DNA of 64,000 nt from Myrica gale (Eukaryota > Streptophyta > Magnoliopsida > Fagales > Myricaceae), in contig OZ005608.1 in assembly GCA_963930655.1 (NCBI GenBank), positions 19,121,271 to 19,185,270 of the forward strand. The letters are read 5' to 3'. How positions within the stretch are numbered: position 1 is the first letter of the stretch; the number at the start of each line of letters is the position of its first letter. The translations under genes were made by a program, and so were the position numbers. The notes under the pieces are model-generated. The model was not told the DNA's origin. It saw only the letters and a program-made list of their open reading frames with translations, and searched no databases. Positions 11,830 to 22,700 of the stretch are shown here, piece after piece.

Positions 11830-11905
11830 CACTACAAGAAATATAGGTTTAGGTGACAAAATTTATAGTGTCAAACCAAATTTTGTCACCTAAAGTTTAT
11901 TTTCC
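11830..11905 (+). repeat. Left terminal inverted repeat of CACTA A
   Basis: CACTACAAGAAATATAGG followed by TTTAGGTGACAAAAT, then a facing copy AAATTTTGTCACC. The reverse complement of the right end (about 32240-32313) matches nearly base for base over the same length. Confidence 0.8.
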
Positions 11906-12499
11906 CAGACAAAATATCACCCAAAACAATCAAGGAACACTGAAACCGTCCGGACCGGTCAAAACAATGTTCGGACGTATATATGGTGTGACGACATACA
12001 CGCGTCGCGAATGAGTGACGATAAAACTCGTCACAAAAAAATAAACCCGTTCGGACTCTCAAATACACCGTCCAAACTCTATGCTGGGTAACAAATTGCA
12101 AATCGTCGTAACTGAGTGACCATTAAAATTGTCACAATTTTTCGCCACCGTCTGGAAAACACAAAAAGGCCTTCCGGATGGTTAATTCAGATTCTTCTAC
12201 CTGACGTCCGGACTAATAAAACATGTCCAAACGGTTAAAGTTCTAGATCCATTTTGAATCAATCGGCATATTTAATGACGTTAAATTTGATTAGGCCACG
12301 TATAAAAATAAAGCAGAAACACGTCCCGACGACACCAATAACGTGCGGACTACATAACAAATAAGCGTTCGAGCCCTTTATTTATGGTCCGGTCGGAATT
12401 TGTACGTCTGAACGAACATGAAAACCGTTCGGACACTATACAAGGTGACAAATTTCAAATCGTCGTAACTGAGTGACCATTATAATCATCAAAATTATC

Positions 12500-12856
12500 A
12501 CAATTTGTCCCAGTTTGTCCATACTGTTCCGATACAGCTCTAGACACTCATCAGACATGTGTAGGGTCATTTGGCGCATGTTCGTGATGCCCTCAGACAA
12601 GTCGGTTTTGCAGCCCACCCATGTCATGGTCAGTGATATCAGTCGTCGGCTGACGATTTTGGAGTAGAAGGGCGCGGATATGGACATTGGGTGGAGGCAG
12701 GAGGTCTTTGTACTTAATGAGGTCCTGAAGGGCGTGACAACAGGTGTAGAGCTCTTTCCCTTGAGTGAGTGAGTTGTGCTGATAGAGCAGCACCTTCGCC
12801 AAGTGTGTCACGTTCTGAAACTCACTGATGGTGATGATGATAATGATGAGCAGTAG
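12500..12856 (+). pseudogene. Remnant of the CACTA-borne coiled-coil ORF, left arm
   Basis: The plus strand reads the end of the coiled-coil protein seen whole-length in the right arm: a piece like SVHTV...MxxHLxHVRDALRQ (about 12510-12598), then directly QPTHVMVSDISRRLTILE and an acidic end (LKLTDGDDDNDEQ, about 12605-12855). Relative to the right arm, where the two segments are separate ORFs 640 bp apart, this arm has lost the sequence between them. Premature stops show it is not functional. Confidence 0.5.
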
Positions 12857-12920
12857 TCTAGCTGCTTTGTTGACATCTATTAGTTTTATTTTATTTGGAC
12901 ATTTATTTATTATGTTTTGA

Positions 12921-13503
12921 GGACATTTTACTTTTACTTTTATATTATGTTTTATGGACATGTATTGGTATTTATTTGATGTTATTTTGTTCATATTATG
13001 TTTTGACGACATTTGATATATTTCTGTTATTTTTATTTATTGGAACTTAATATAATATTTTAATTAATGTTACATTTCTAATTTCGGTATACTCATTCAA
13101 ATAAATTTTTTTTTTGAATTTAACACACTTAAGGTTATTTATATTATTAATTAACTTTGACTATTTAAAAATTGCTAATAAATTTCATTGTATAAGTTTT
13201 TTTTAAAAATGAATGGGGACATTTTACTTTTATATTATGAATTATGGACATGTATTGGTATTTATTTGATGTTATTCTGTTCATATTATGTTTTGACGAC
13301 ATTTGATATATTTTTGTTATTTGTATTTATTGGAACTTAATATAATATTTTAATTAATGTTACATTTCTAATTTCGGTATACTCATTCAAATAAATATTG
13401 TTTTTTGAATTTAACACACTTAAGGTTATTTATATTATTATTTAACTTTGACTATTTAAAAATTGCTAATAAATTTCATTGTATAAGTTTTTTAAAAAAA
13501 TGA
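12921..13503. repeat. ~290-bp tandem duplication in the left CACTA arm
   Basis: Two adjacent copies (12921-13216 and 13217-13503) share the same AT-rich sequence from GGACATTTTACTTTT through the AATTGCTAATAAATTTCATT segment with few differences. The matching region of the right arm (about 29620-29880) appears single. Confidence 0.7.
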
Positions 13504-13519
13504 AAACAAAAAAAACGTC

Positions 13520-14300
13520 AATAACCGTTTGGACGTTAGGGTTATCGTCCAGACGGTTTACTGTAAGCTCGAACGATATCGTATTATGTAAAACAACCGT
13601 CTGAACACTAGTTTATGTGGTCGGGACACTTGAAATTAAAGATTCAGTTCGGACGGTTGGTTTGATATCGTTCGGACTGTGTGAAATTTTAGGCGGCAAC
13701 GATTCTCATTCAAAATTATACACATAGGCGTCTGAACTACATTAAAAGTGTCCGAACGACTTGTATTAGTTTAAAGGACGGGAAATCGTGGACAGTATAG
13801 CAAAAATGTACAAAACTTAGAAATTTTAAGAGATTTGAGCAAGAGGAGAAAAATGAGCTGATTTTGGACATCAATCTCATTGAAAAGGGTGTGAAAGGAG
13901 CAATTCATTTGAGATTTCACCTTGGATTTCATTTGATGTTAGTGATTTTTAAAATTTATTTATTTTTAGTATGAAAAACATGAATTTAGGATATCAAAGG
14001 ATGCATTTTTCCAATTTTTAGGGTCTAAAATGATAGTCATGGAGTATGGAGTTCGTTGTGATGTGTTTATATTGAAGTGATTCTGATTTGGGTTGAGTTT
14101 GACATGAATTCGTGGTGAAAATAGAGTTTGTGTGGCGAAGAACTGTATTGTTTGACCATCACAGTCCAAACGGCATATAGCTCGTCCGGACCCATTTATT
14201 TGGATCAGACGTTTTTGGAAAAACGTCTGAACGGTGATATGTATTGTTCAGACGTTATGTTACGTCCGAACGGTTCTATGTATTGTCATGCATATTCATT
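13520..14300. repeat. Inner subterminal-repeat block, left arm of CACTA A
   Basis: Repeated words CGTTCGGACG, CGTCCGAACG, GTCTGAACGG and close variants on both strands, roughly one per 30-50 bp. Inverted counterpart in the right arm at about 28650-29590. Such arrays are the usual binding sites for CACTA TNPA-like proteins (family knowledge). Confidence 0.6.
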
Positions 14301-14381
14301 TAGTAACCCTAGCCGTTGTTTAAGAATTACACGAAGTTCAGATAACGCTAGCAGTGTCGGGTCTTTCCCTTAGGGATAGGA

Positions 14382-14893
14382 ATGAATTATCGTCCTCCAC
14401 CACAACCAGCGGCACTCAGAGTAGTTGTGCATGTAAGTATCTTACACAGTCAATATTTTTAAATTTCTATGCTTAACTGAATTTTAAATTCATTTTTCTT
14501 CATTTGTAGCGACGTCCGGAATCAAACATGTTCGAGGTAGTACGTGTGGGATTGCCTTACTCATGCATGTTCTGTAAGAAAAAAATCCAGAATTTGATGA
14601 AATTAGTTCGTTGCTTTATAAAAAGACACATACTAATAAGGTTGTCATGTGGAATTCTGCAGATGATGGATGAACAGCAATGAAAGAAAGACAAGAGCTG
14701 TTGTAGATAATGGTAGAGCTGCAACGCAAAAAAAGACGAAAAGCACCAAAAGATGATGCAGGAGCAGCAAAGGACCCTAGTGGAACAACAAGAACGGATG
14801 ATGCAACTAACGGTGGAGCATATGCGTTAGCAAATGATGGAGCAGATCAAACAGCTGCAATCTCGTTCGACACCCAAACAAAAAATTGTGTAG
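14382..14893 (+). pseudogene. Ptta/En/Spm-like protein remnant
   Basis: Exon 1 (14382-14432) reads MNYRPPPQPAALRVVVH and ends at donor GTAAGTATC. Exon 2 opens at 14510 after CATTTGTAG in matching phase 0, with RRPESNMFEVVRVGLPYSCM. About 14732-14893 encodes a Q/E/M-rich coiled coil (MMQEQQRTLVEQQERMMQL, then EQIKQLQSRSTPK), typical of the C-terminus of plant Ptta/En/Spm proteins, which bind element DNA. The segment between has stops and the central domain is missing, so it is a remnant. It converges with the transposase tail across the palindrome at 14885-16130. Confidence 0.5.
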
Positions 14894-16130
14894 ATTCATA
14901 TTGTATTTTTACTACCTTGTCAAGTTATCGATTATGTATTTTATTTACTTTTTTCTAACAATTGCATATTTGTAGACATTTTATTATATTATGAGCATCG
15001 AATATCTTTTTATTATATTACTTTTAAAATTTTAATTAAATTAATTTAAATACGAAGCAAATCGTTCGAACGGTAACAAAGGTGGTCCAAACGGTTATTT
15101 GGCCTCGATAACATGCGCACGCATAACTACCCGTCTAAACTCTTCGCGTTTAATTACTCTATCCGAACTAGTTATGAGGATGACAAATAGAGAATTCATC
15201 ATAAATGATACAACGGTGCGGACGTCTTTACAACAGCATCCGGACGCTATGTAATCCTATTCGGACCATTTTATATAATAGTGTGCACAGATTGTACATG
15301 ACGAAATTCAATTCGCACCTTGGACGAACCGTTCGCATGAGCGGTTCGAACGTGTAGTGAGTACGTTCGCACAACTCATGTGAACGGATGGACTGTACTG
15401 GCCATGACGATTTTCAATTTCGTCTCTATAAGACAAACGAACGGGTTTGAGCGACAAAACGGCAGAAATCGTCACCTAAAAATTTACATGACGAGCTTTA
15501 GGTGACAAACCGGTTTTGTCACCCAAAACAATATCCGTTCAGATGAATTGTGCGAACGTACTCTCTATACGTTCGGACCGCTCATGCTAATGGTTCTTCA
15601 AGGTGACGAATTGAATTTCGTCATGTATAATCCACGCGTACGATTATAGAAAATGGTCCGAAGGGGTTTACATATATTCTGGACGCTGTCGTAAAGACGT
15701 CCGTACTGTTCTTTCATTTATGATTAAATACCCATTTGTCATCCTCAGGACCCGTTTGAACTACTACGTATATGGTTCGGACTCTTCGTCAGACGAAAAG
15801 GTTCGGACCGTGTACAGGCCTTTATAACCGTTCGGACGGAATAATTAAACGTGAAGGGTTTTGACGTCTAGTTATGCGTGCGCACGTTATAGAGGCCAAA
15901 TAATCATTTGGACAACCTTTAATACGTCCAAACGATTTGTGACGTATTTAAATTAATTTAATTAAAAATTTTAAATAATTTAAAAGTAATATAAATAGAA
16001 AGATATTCGATTCTCATAATGTAATAAAAAATCTACAAATATGGAATCATTATTAGAGAATTAAATAAAATACATAATCAATAAGTATTGACAAGGTAGT
16101 AAAAATAATCAAAAGTAATCTACAAATATC
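14885..16130. repeat. Large imperfect palindrome inside CACTA A
   Basis: The left arm (about 14885-15401) and right arm (about 15539-16130) are inverted copies. Matched landmarks include TTTTTACTACCTTGTCAA / TTGACAAGGTAGTAAAAA, TGCGCACGCATAACTA / TAGTTATGCGTGCGCA and ACATGACGAAATTCAATTCG / its complement. The right arm is longer by roughly 80 bp. The ~137-bp loop contains CTTTAGGTGACAAACC and is related to the relic CACTA end at 11590-11829. RNA across it could fold into a very long hairpin. Confidence 0.8.
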
Positions 16131-16279
16131 GCACCGAATACTTTTCCCTCCCGCTAGCATGACGTCATCCTGTGACCAAATAAACCAATATTAGAGAAGA
16201 AGAAAAAACAAAATGAATTATGTTACTCAAAATGAATATAAAATATAAACGCAAATTTAATCGAAACGATAAAGTTACT

Positions 16280-16495
16280 TTAATCCTCAGAGTTATATTC
16301 TTCGTAATCACTACAATCTTCACTGAACGATTTCGAGGAATCATCGCTTCCTTCTACCTCACGCAGTTGTGTACCACTGTCATCGGTTACCTGTACATAA
16401 GCGCTAGTGTCACAGTCAACGAGATCATGTCAAAAGAGCTAAAGTCCACAAAAAGCTCAATAGACTCATTCTTCTGGTATGCTTCACGGTTCGAC
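16280..16495 (-). pseudogene. CACTA transposase C-terminal acidic tail
   Basis: The minus strand reads SDDSSKSFSEDCSDYEEY, then NSED and a stop (16280-16282), open back to about 16414. The same tail is in element C (SFNEDCSDFEEYDFED, stop at 47982-47984). It continues the ORF cut off at 27594-28071; the Tekay gypsy landed between the two. The part nearest the insertion has stops. An acidic serine-rich tail is common after the DUF4216 domain of plant CACTA transposases. Confidence 0.55.
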
Positions 16496-19400
16496 TGTGA
16501 GATCCCGAATTTACTTACGTCATTGTATAGGAGAGAGAGATTTTGCTATGATTTTCCTCAGGATGTAGGTATGTTTTAATTGGTGATTTTTGAGGTAAGT
16601 GTCGACACATTGGAACATAGTGTCGACACATTATACTAACACCCGAAAGTTTACCTTTTCCTGGAGACCAAAGTGAATTTTGACTAAGTGTTGTAAGTGT
16701 CGACACTTTGAGTCATAGTGTCGACACATTAGACTGATACCCGAGCGTATATATCTTTCCGGAACTAGAGTGATTTTTACTAAGTGTTGGAAGTGTCGAC
16801 ACCTTGAGTGATGGTGTCGACACATCCAACTGAAACCCGAGAGTTCGCCTTTTTCCAGAACTCCCGTGGATTTTGACCAAGTGATGGAAGTGTCGACACC
16901 TTGAGTGATGGTGTCGACACATCTAATTGAAACCCGAGAGTTTACATTTTTTCCCACTATGGCTAAGTGTTGGAAGTGTCGACACCTTGAGTGATGGTGT
17001 CGACACATCTTACTAAATATGTTGTAAGTGTCGACACCTTGAGTGATGGTGTCGACACATATAACTACATTCCGGAATTTTACCGGTTTAAAATACGCGA
17101 GTTGAAATTTATGAAGTTGGGGGAGGGCAAACTTGTCTTTTCCCCAACCATTTTCACGCCTATTACTCTCTCCCCCTTTGCCGAACACTTCATTTTTTCC
17201 CCTCTCTTCAGCCTTTTCATTTTCCCTTGCCCTAAGTCACCCACCCGAAAGAAGAAGAAGGAAGAAGGAGAGGAAGAAGGAGAAGAAGAAGGAGAAGAAA
17301 AGAAGGAGGAAGAGGAGAGAAGCGAGGTAAATCCTTGCTGGCCGAAAATCGTGCTACTCTCTCTCTCTCTCTCTCTCTATTCTCTTCTTGTTTCCTCTTG
17401 TTGGTTAGTTGTGGTTGGTGATGTTCTTGTTTTCTTTTGTTGGTTGGTTGTGGTTTGTTGGTAATTTGTCTAAGTAGTGTTCTCCTTGTGATTCATGGAT
17501 GTTTAGTGTGGATCTAGGTATGTTCAAGGTAGATCTTGTAAGTGTAGCATAGATTTTTACATGAGAACATGTGGAAAAATGACTAGATCTGAAATGAGGG
17601 TTCAAGAGAAATTGGTTATGTGCTCTAGGTGTTTGATAAAAGGCCTAAGAGGGGATTGAAACCTAAGTTGAGCAAGTATGGCCGAATCTAGGGTTTGATG
17701 CATTAGATTGTGTATGTATGCTAGTGATATTGAGAACCACAAGCCCTAAGTTTTAGGGATATGTTTAGATCTGGGAAAATAGGCAAGAGGACCAATAACG
17801 CACACTAGGTGTTTGGTAAACAGCCCAAGAGAAATGGGTACATGCAATGGTGTTAACTTGATAATTATGGAACCATGATTTGGTTGTAAACTTCGAGTTG
17901 AAGTTGTAAGTGGGAGGAAGGTGAGAGTATAGTTGTTGTTATGAGATGTTAAGTTAGCCTTGGATGTTGGTTGTGACATGTAGAGATTCGGATTTTGGTT
18001 GTTGGAGATTGTTGTGATTTCTGGAGTTACATATGCAGATTTCAAGGCTTTGTTGCATTGGTGGTTATCTCTTGATATTTTAGTCCAATTTTACGGGGTT
18101 GGTCTTGGAATTTGTTTCAAGTTAAGAAAGAGAGCGTTTTAAGATAACTTGCATGTGAATTAGAGGTATGACGAATATGTTATGGTATGAAAAATTAGTG
18201 TGAGGGTCTATTAAAACAGATTCGTGTGAGTAATGTATTGATTACTATATACGTTTAGTGAACCTATGAATGACAATAGTACGGTTCATTGTAGGTAACG
18301 AGACACTCGATACTCAAGCAAGCCTAAGGTAAGTGAAAATCTTTACAAACTGGAATGATACACTGCATGAAGAATATTCATGAATAAGCATATCAAGCAT
18401 GACATTACCAAGCACGACATGAATGCATCATGATCATTTGCATTCATTTTCCTCATGAGAAATGAGACATTTTATGCAAATGAAAGTACCATTTTTATGC
18501 TACTTTATGACAAGTTTTATGACAAGTTAATTAACGAACCCAAGTCGGTCGGTACCGTACCAAGTCAAGAAGGTGCATTCATTTCCGAAGGACGTTTACG
18601 TGAAGGATGGATGTCACCTAGGACACCCATACCGAAGGATGCTTGCAAGAAGGATGGGTAGTCCATGAGGTAAGTGCAATCACACTGAAGGATGCTTGCA
18701 AGAAGGTGTGAACCTCAAGGGTCGTGTCTAGCCACTGAAGGACGAATGAGAGAAGGTGAGCTAGCTCGACCATATGTAAGGTCCCTAAGGGAAATAAGGG
18801 ACTGTTCCTACGGGAACGCACAACCCTGATGTCAGGGGTAGGTGGAGCTCAAGTAGCCCATAAGATAAGGATTGGAAAGATTTTCCAAAAGCAAGAGATT
18901 TATAAGTAATAGTGAAGTTTTCAAGAGCAAGTGCATGTGCATATGCAATCATGAGGCATACACGTGCATCAAAATTCATGATCATGCATGAATTACATAC
19001 GTTTACATGATGTTTCAAGTTAAAGCTCATGATATTTCAAGTTCAAGTACGTGAACTACATTATGTTTAAGTTCATGATTATTTTAAGTTCATGATGATT
19101 TCAAGTTCAAGTGCATGCTTACAATTTCAACCCATGTTTTAGCTATAATTCCTTACTGAGTCTTTCGACTCACAGTTTTAAATTGTATCATTCCAGATGA
19201 TGTTACAGGGGTGGAATCTTAAGAAGAGGACCTTGAACCCTAGGAGAAGGGTTGATGAAATGTCTCTCTTGTTTGCTAACGTTAGGAAAGATTTAGCTAA
19301 TTTTTGTAAAAGCCGGCATGAGCCACCGTGATGTGGTGGTCATGGGTTTCATTTGGCTTAGTTAGTTAATGTTTTAAACTGGTTCATATTTTGAGAATAT

Positions 19401-19597
19401 GTTTAACAACCTTGAGTTATCAATGGAAAGTATGTTCTTATGCACGTTATACGCTAGCATTATAAGGCTTCTTTTTAACATTGAAGCATCAACGTCTTTT
19501 CCGCTGCAAGTATAGTAGTAAGTACGCTGGAGCGTCCCATGCCGGGAATGCTCGCGGCTGTCATTAGCCTCGTTTAGCTAGCGTTCGGGGCGTGACA
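16496..19597 (+). repeat. 5' LTR of the Tekay-like gypsy
   Basis: TGTGAGATCC to GGCGTGACA, 3102 bp. Contains a palindrome-pair minisatellite (16599-17058), a CT microsatellite near 17350-17378 and A/G-rich 'GAAGAAGAAGGAGAAG' sequence near 17250-17330. Nearly identical to 24490-27593. Confidence 0.95.
16599..17058. repeat. Palindrome-pair minisatellite in the gypsy 5' LTR
   Basis: Six units, each with two GTGTCGACAC palindromes. Pairs start at 16599/16620, 16697/16718, 16793/16814, 16890/16911, 16976/16997 and 17028/17049: always 21 bp apart. Unit spacing is 98, 96, 97, 86 and 52 bp. A following ACACCCGA / ACCCGAG string and a leading CTAAGTGTTG are part of the unit. The exact counterpart in the 3' LTR is at 24593-25052. 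Confidence 0.95.
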
Positions 19598-19603
19598 GTT
19601 TAG

Positions 19604-19621
19604 TGGTATCAGAGCAATTTA
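19604..19621 (+). other. Primer binding site, initiator-Met type
   Basis: TGGTATCAGAGCAATTTA begins six bases after the 5' LTR end. TGGTATCAGAGC is complementary to the 3' end of plant initiator methionine tRNA. Confidence 0.9.
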
Positions 19622-19744
19622 GGAGTTTAGTGAACTTAAGATTTGCTACTCGCCTATTTGGATTTCGAGTATGCTATATGCTAGAAATCTCATGCATCAA
19701 CTAGTTGTTAGGATACTTATGTAGTGATGACGATATAGTGCAGG

Positions 19745-22700
19745 ATGCCACCTAGGAAACAACCCAGAAATAGAAACACGGAGGAGGAGCCCGAAGAATC
19801 AGGTGTCTCTACCAATGATGTTTTAAGGCACATGGCTCAGCTCATCGCTGAACAAGTGCAGCAAGGGGCAAATGTGCAAGGGGCTCGAGATCGCCCTGAA
19901 GGATGCACCTTTGACCAGTTTAACCGCCAACACCCGCCGGTATATAACGGTAGAGGAGATGCCGTTCTAGCAGAAAACTGGCTTCTAGAGATGAAAGAGT
20001 TGCTGGAAGTCATGGGGTGTACAGACTCCCAGAGAGTGAGCTTTGCTACCTTCAAGCTACAGGGAGATGCCAAGAGGTGGTGGCTATCCAAGAAGCTCCT
20101 ACTGAGCCAAGAATTGGGAGAACAACCCATAATCTGGGAGAGGTTTCAACAAGAATTCCTGGACCGCTATTTTCCAAGGACGACGCGGGAAGCAAAAGCG
20201 AGAGAGTTTGCCAACTTAACTCAGGGATCAATGACTGTTGATCAATACTCTGGTCGATTCATGGAGTTGGTGAGGTTTGCTCCGTATTTAGTACCAGATG
20301 AGGAGAGGAAAGCCAGGAAGTTTGAAGAGGGACTTCATCCCCGAATCTTTGACAGAGTTATGGCCCATAACTTGAAGACGTTGGCAGAAGTCATAGAACG
20401 GGCAGTGATTGTGGAAAGAGGTCTGCAGAGGACAGCAACATTTTACGACCAGCAAAAGAGGAAGGCTCCTCCCAAGCTGGAAACGTCACAGGCACCCTGG
20501 AAGAAAAGCAAGCAGGGTTTATCACGGGGCCAGAATCAGAGACCTGGTGGAGCCCAGAACCAGAGACCTGGAGGAAGTCAGATTGCAGGAGGGAGTCAAT
20601 TCCCAATATGCAACAAATGTGGCAAGAAGCATCCCGGAGAGTGTAGGCAGGGAGTATGCTTCCAGTGCGGGAAGCCAGGTCACATTGCCCGAGATTGTAG
20701 GGCAAAAAGTAATTCAAGCCAAGCATCCCAACCCGCACCGCAAGACAATTCGAGGAGGCAAAGCGGTCCAACTCAAGCAAGACTATATGCTCTGACCCCG
20801 AGAGATGCGGAGGACCAAACCAGAGTAGTAACGGGTAAGTTGCCCTTGCCACAGGGAGAAGCCCTTGTATTATTTGATTCAGGGGCCACACATTCATTCA
20901 TAGCATCGGCATATTGTAAGGCAAGAGATTTAAAGCATGAGCCATTAGGATGTCATGTAGTAGTATCAACACCTACTGGTGGGAGGATCAATTGCGATCG
21001 AATAGTGAAAAATTTCCCGATAGAAGTTGAGGGGCAAATTATGCCGGCTAACCTGATAGTGATGGAAATGGGAGGGTTCGACCTCATTTTAGGTATGGAT
21101 TGGTTGGCAACACACGGTGCTAGCATAAAATGTTACGAGAAGAAGGTCGTGTTCCAAAAGGAGGGGAGACCGGATTGTTGTTTTGTAGGCATGAGAAAGG
21201 TGGAACGAAGATCGGCGATCATTTCAACCATGCAAGCCAAGAAATGGTTGCAAGGAGGAAGTGAGGGGTTCTTAGTTTGGGCAAATGAAATGCAGAGAGA
21301 GACTGCTACGGTAGAGCAAACCCCTATAGTGAACGAATTCCCTGATGTGTTTCCGGAAGAATTACCCGGATTACCTCCTGATAGGGAAGTGGAGTTTGGC
21401 ATCGATTTAGAACCAGGGACAACTCCAATTTCTAAAGCACCGTATAGAATGGCACCAGCAGAGTAGAAGGAATTGAAGATTCAGCTGGAGGATCTATTGG
21501 ATAAAGGGTTCATTCGGCCGAGTGTGTCACCTTTGGGAGCTCCGATCTTGTTCGTAAAGAAGAAAGATGGAAGCCTCAGGATGTGCATTGATTACAGGGA
21601 GTTGAATAAGGTGACTATCAAGAATAGATACCCGTTGCCTCGCATTGATGATCTATTTGATCAATTGCAAGGGGCACAGGCATTCTCGAAGATTGATTTG
21701 AGATCGGGATATCACCAGTTGAAGGTGAAGGGGGAGGACATACCGAAGACGGCATTTCGAACGCGATATGGCCATTACGAATTTATGGTGATGCCTTTTG
21801 GGCTAACCAATGCTCCAGCCGCATTTATGGATTTGATGAATAGGGTGTTTCGGGAATTCTTAGATAAGTTTGTGGTTGTCTTTATTGATGACATACTAAT
21901 TTACTCACGGAATAAGGAGGAACATGAGAAGCATTTAAGGATTGTTCTACAGATTCTTAGGGAGAAGAAGTTGTTTGCCAAGTTTTCCAAATGTGAGTTT
22001 TGGTTGGAACAAGTTCGCTTTTTGGGGCATGTAGTGTCCGGAGAAGGGATTGCCGTGGATCCCGGAAAGGTAGCTGCTATATTCAAGTGGCCGAGGCCTA
22101 CGAATGTGAAGGAAGTAAGAAGTTTTCTGGGATTAGCAGGGTACTATCGGAGGTTTATCAAGGGATTCTCAAAGATGGCCAAGCCTTTGACGTCTCTAAC
22201 AAAGAAGAATGTCAAATTTGAATGGACTCATGAGTGTGAGTGGAGCTTCCAAGAGTTAAAGGCCAATTTAGTTACTGCTCCAGTATTAGCACTACCCTCG
22301 GAATATGGAGAGTATGAAATCTATAGCGACGCATCGAAGCAAGGTTTAGGTTGTGTTTTGATGCAAGACAAAAGGGTAATAGCTTATGCTTCTAGGCAAC
22401 TGAGGCCTCACGAGATTAATTATCCCACGCATGACTTAGAGTTAGCTGCTGTAGTCTATGCGTTAAAAATATGGAGACATTATTTGTATGGGGTTAAATG
22501 TGAGATATTCACCGATCATAAGAGTCTTAAGTATTTTAACACCCAAAAAGAGCTGAACATGAGACAGCGGCGATGGTTAGAGTTGATTAAAGATTATGAT
22601 TGCACAATAAGTTATCACCCTGGAAAAGCCAATGTGGTGGCCGACGCATTAAGTAGGAAGTCGGCAGAAACAAGTTCAGTAGAGGCAAGTTCAATGGAGG

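Noticed and set aside
16599-17058. CRISPR-like array of repeats and spacers
   Set aside because: The genome is plant nuclear, the 'spacers' are similar to each other, and the array is duplicated in both LTRs.
16631-17188. Minus-strand open frames reading MCRHHHSRCRH-type repeats (also 24625-25182 and 57734-57940)
   Set aside because: They arise from the palindrome-pair minisatellite read through in frame. They lie wholly inside LTRs and repeat the unit period, so they are not genes.
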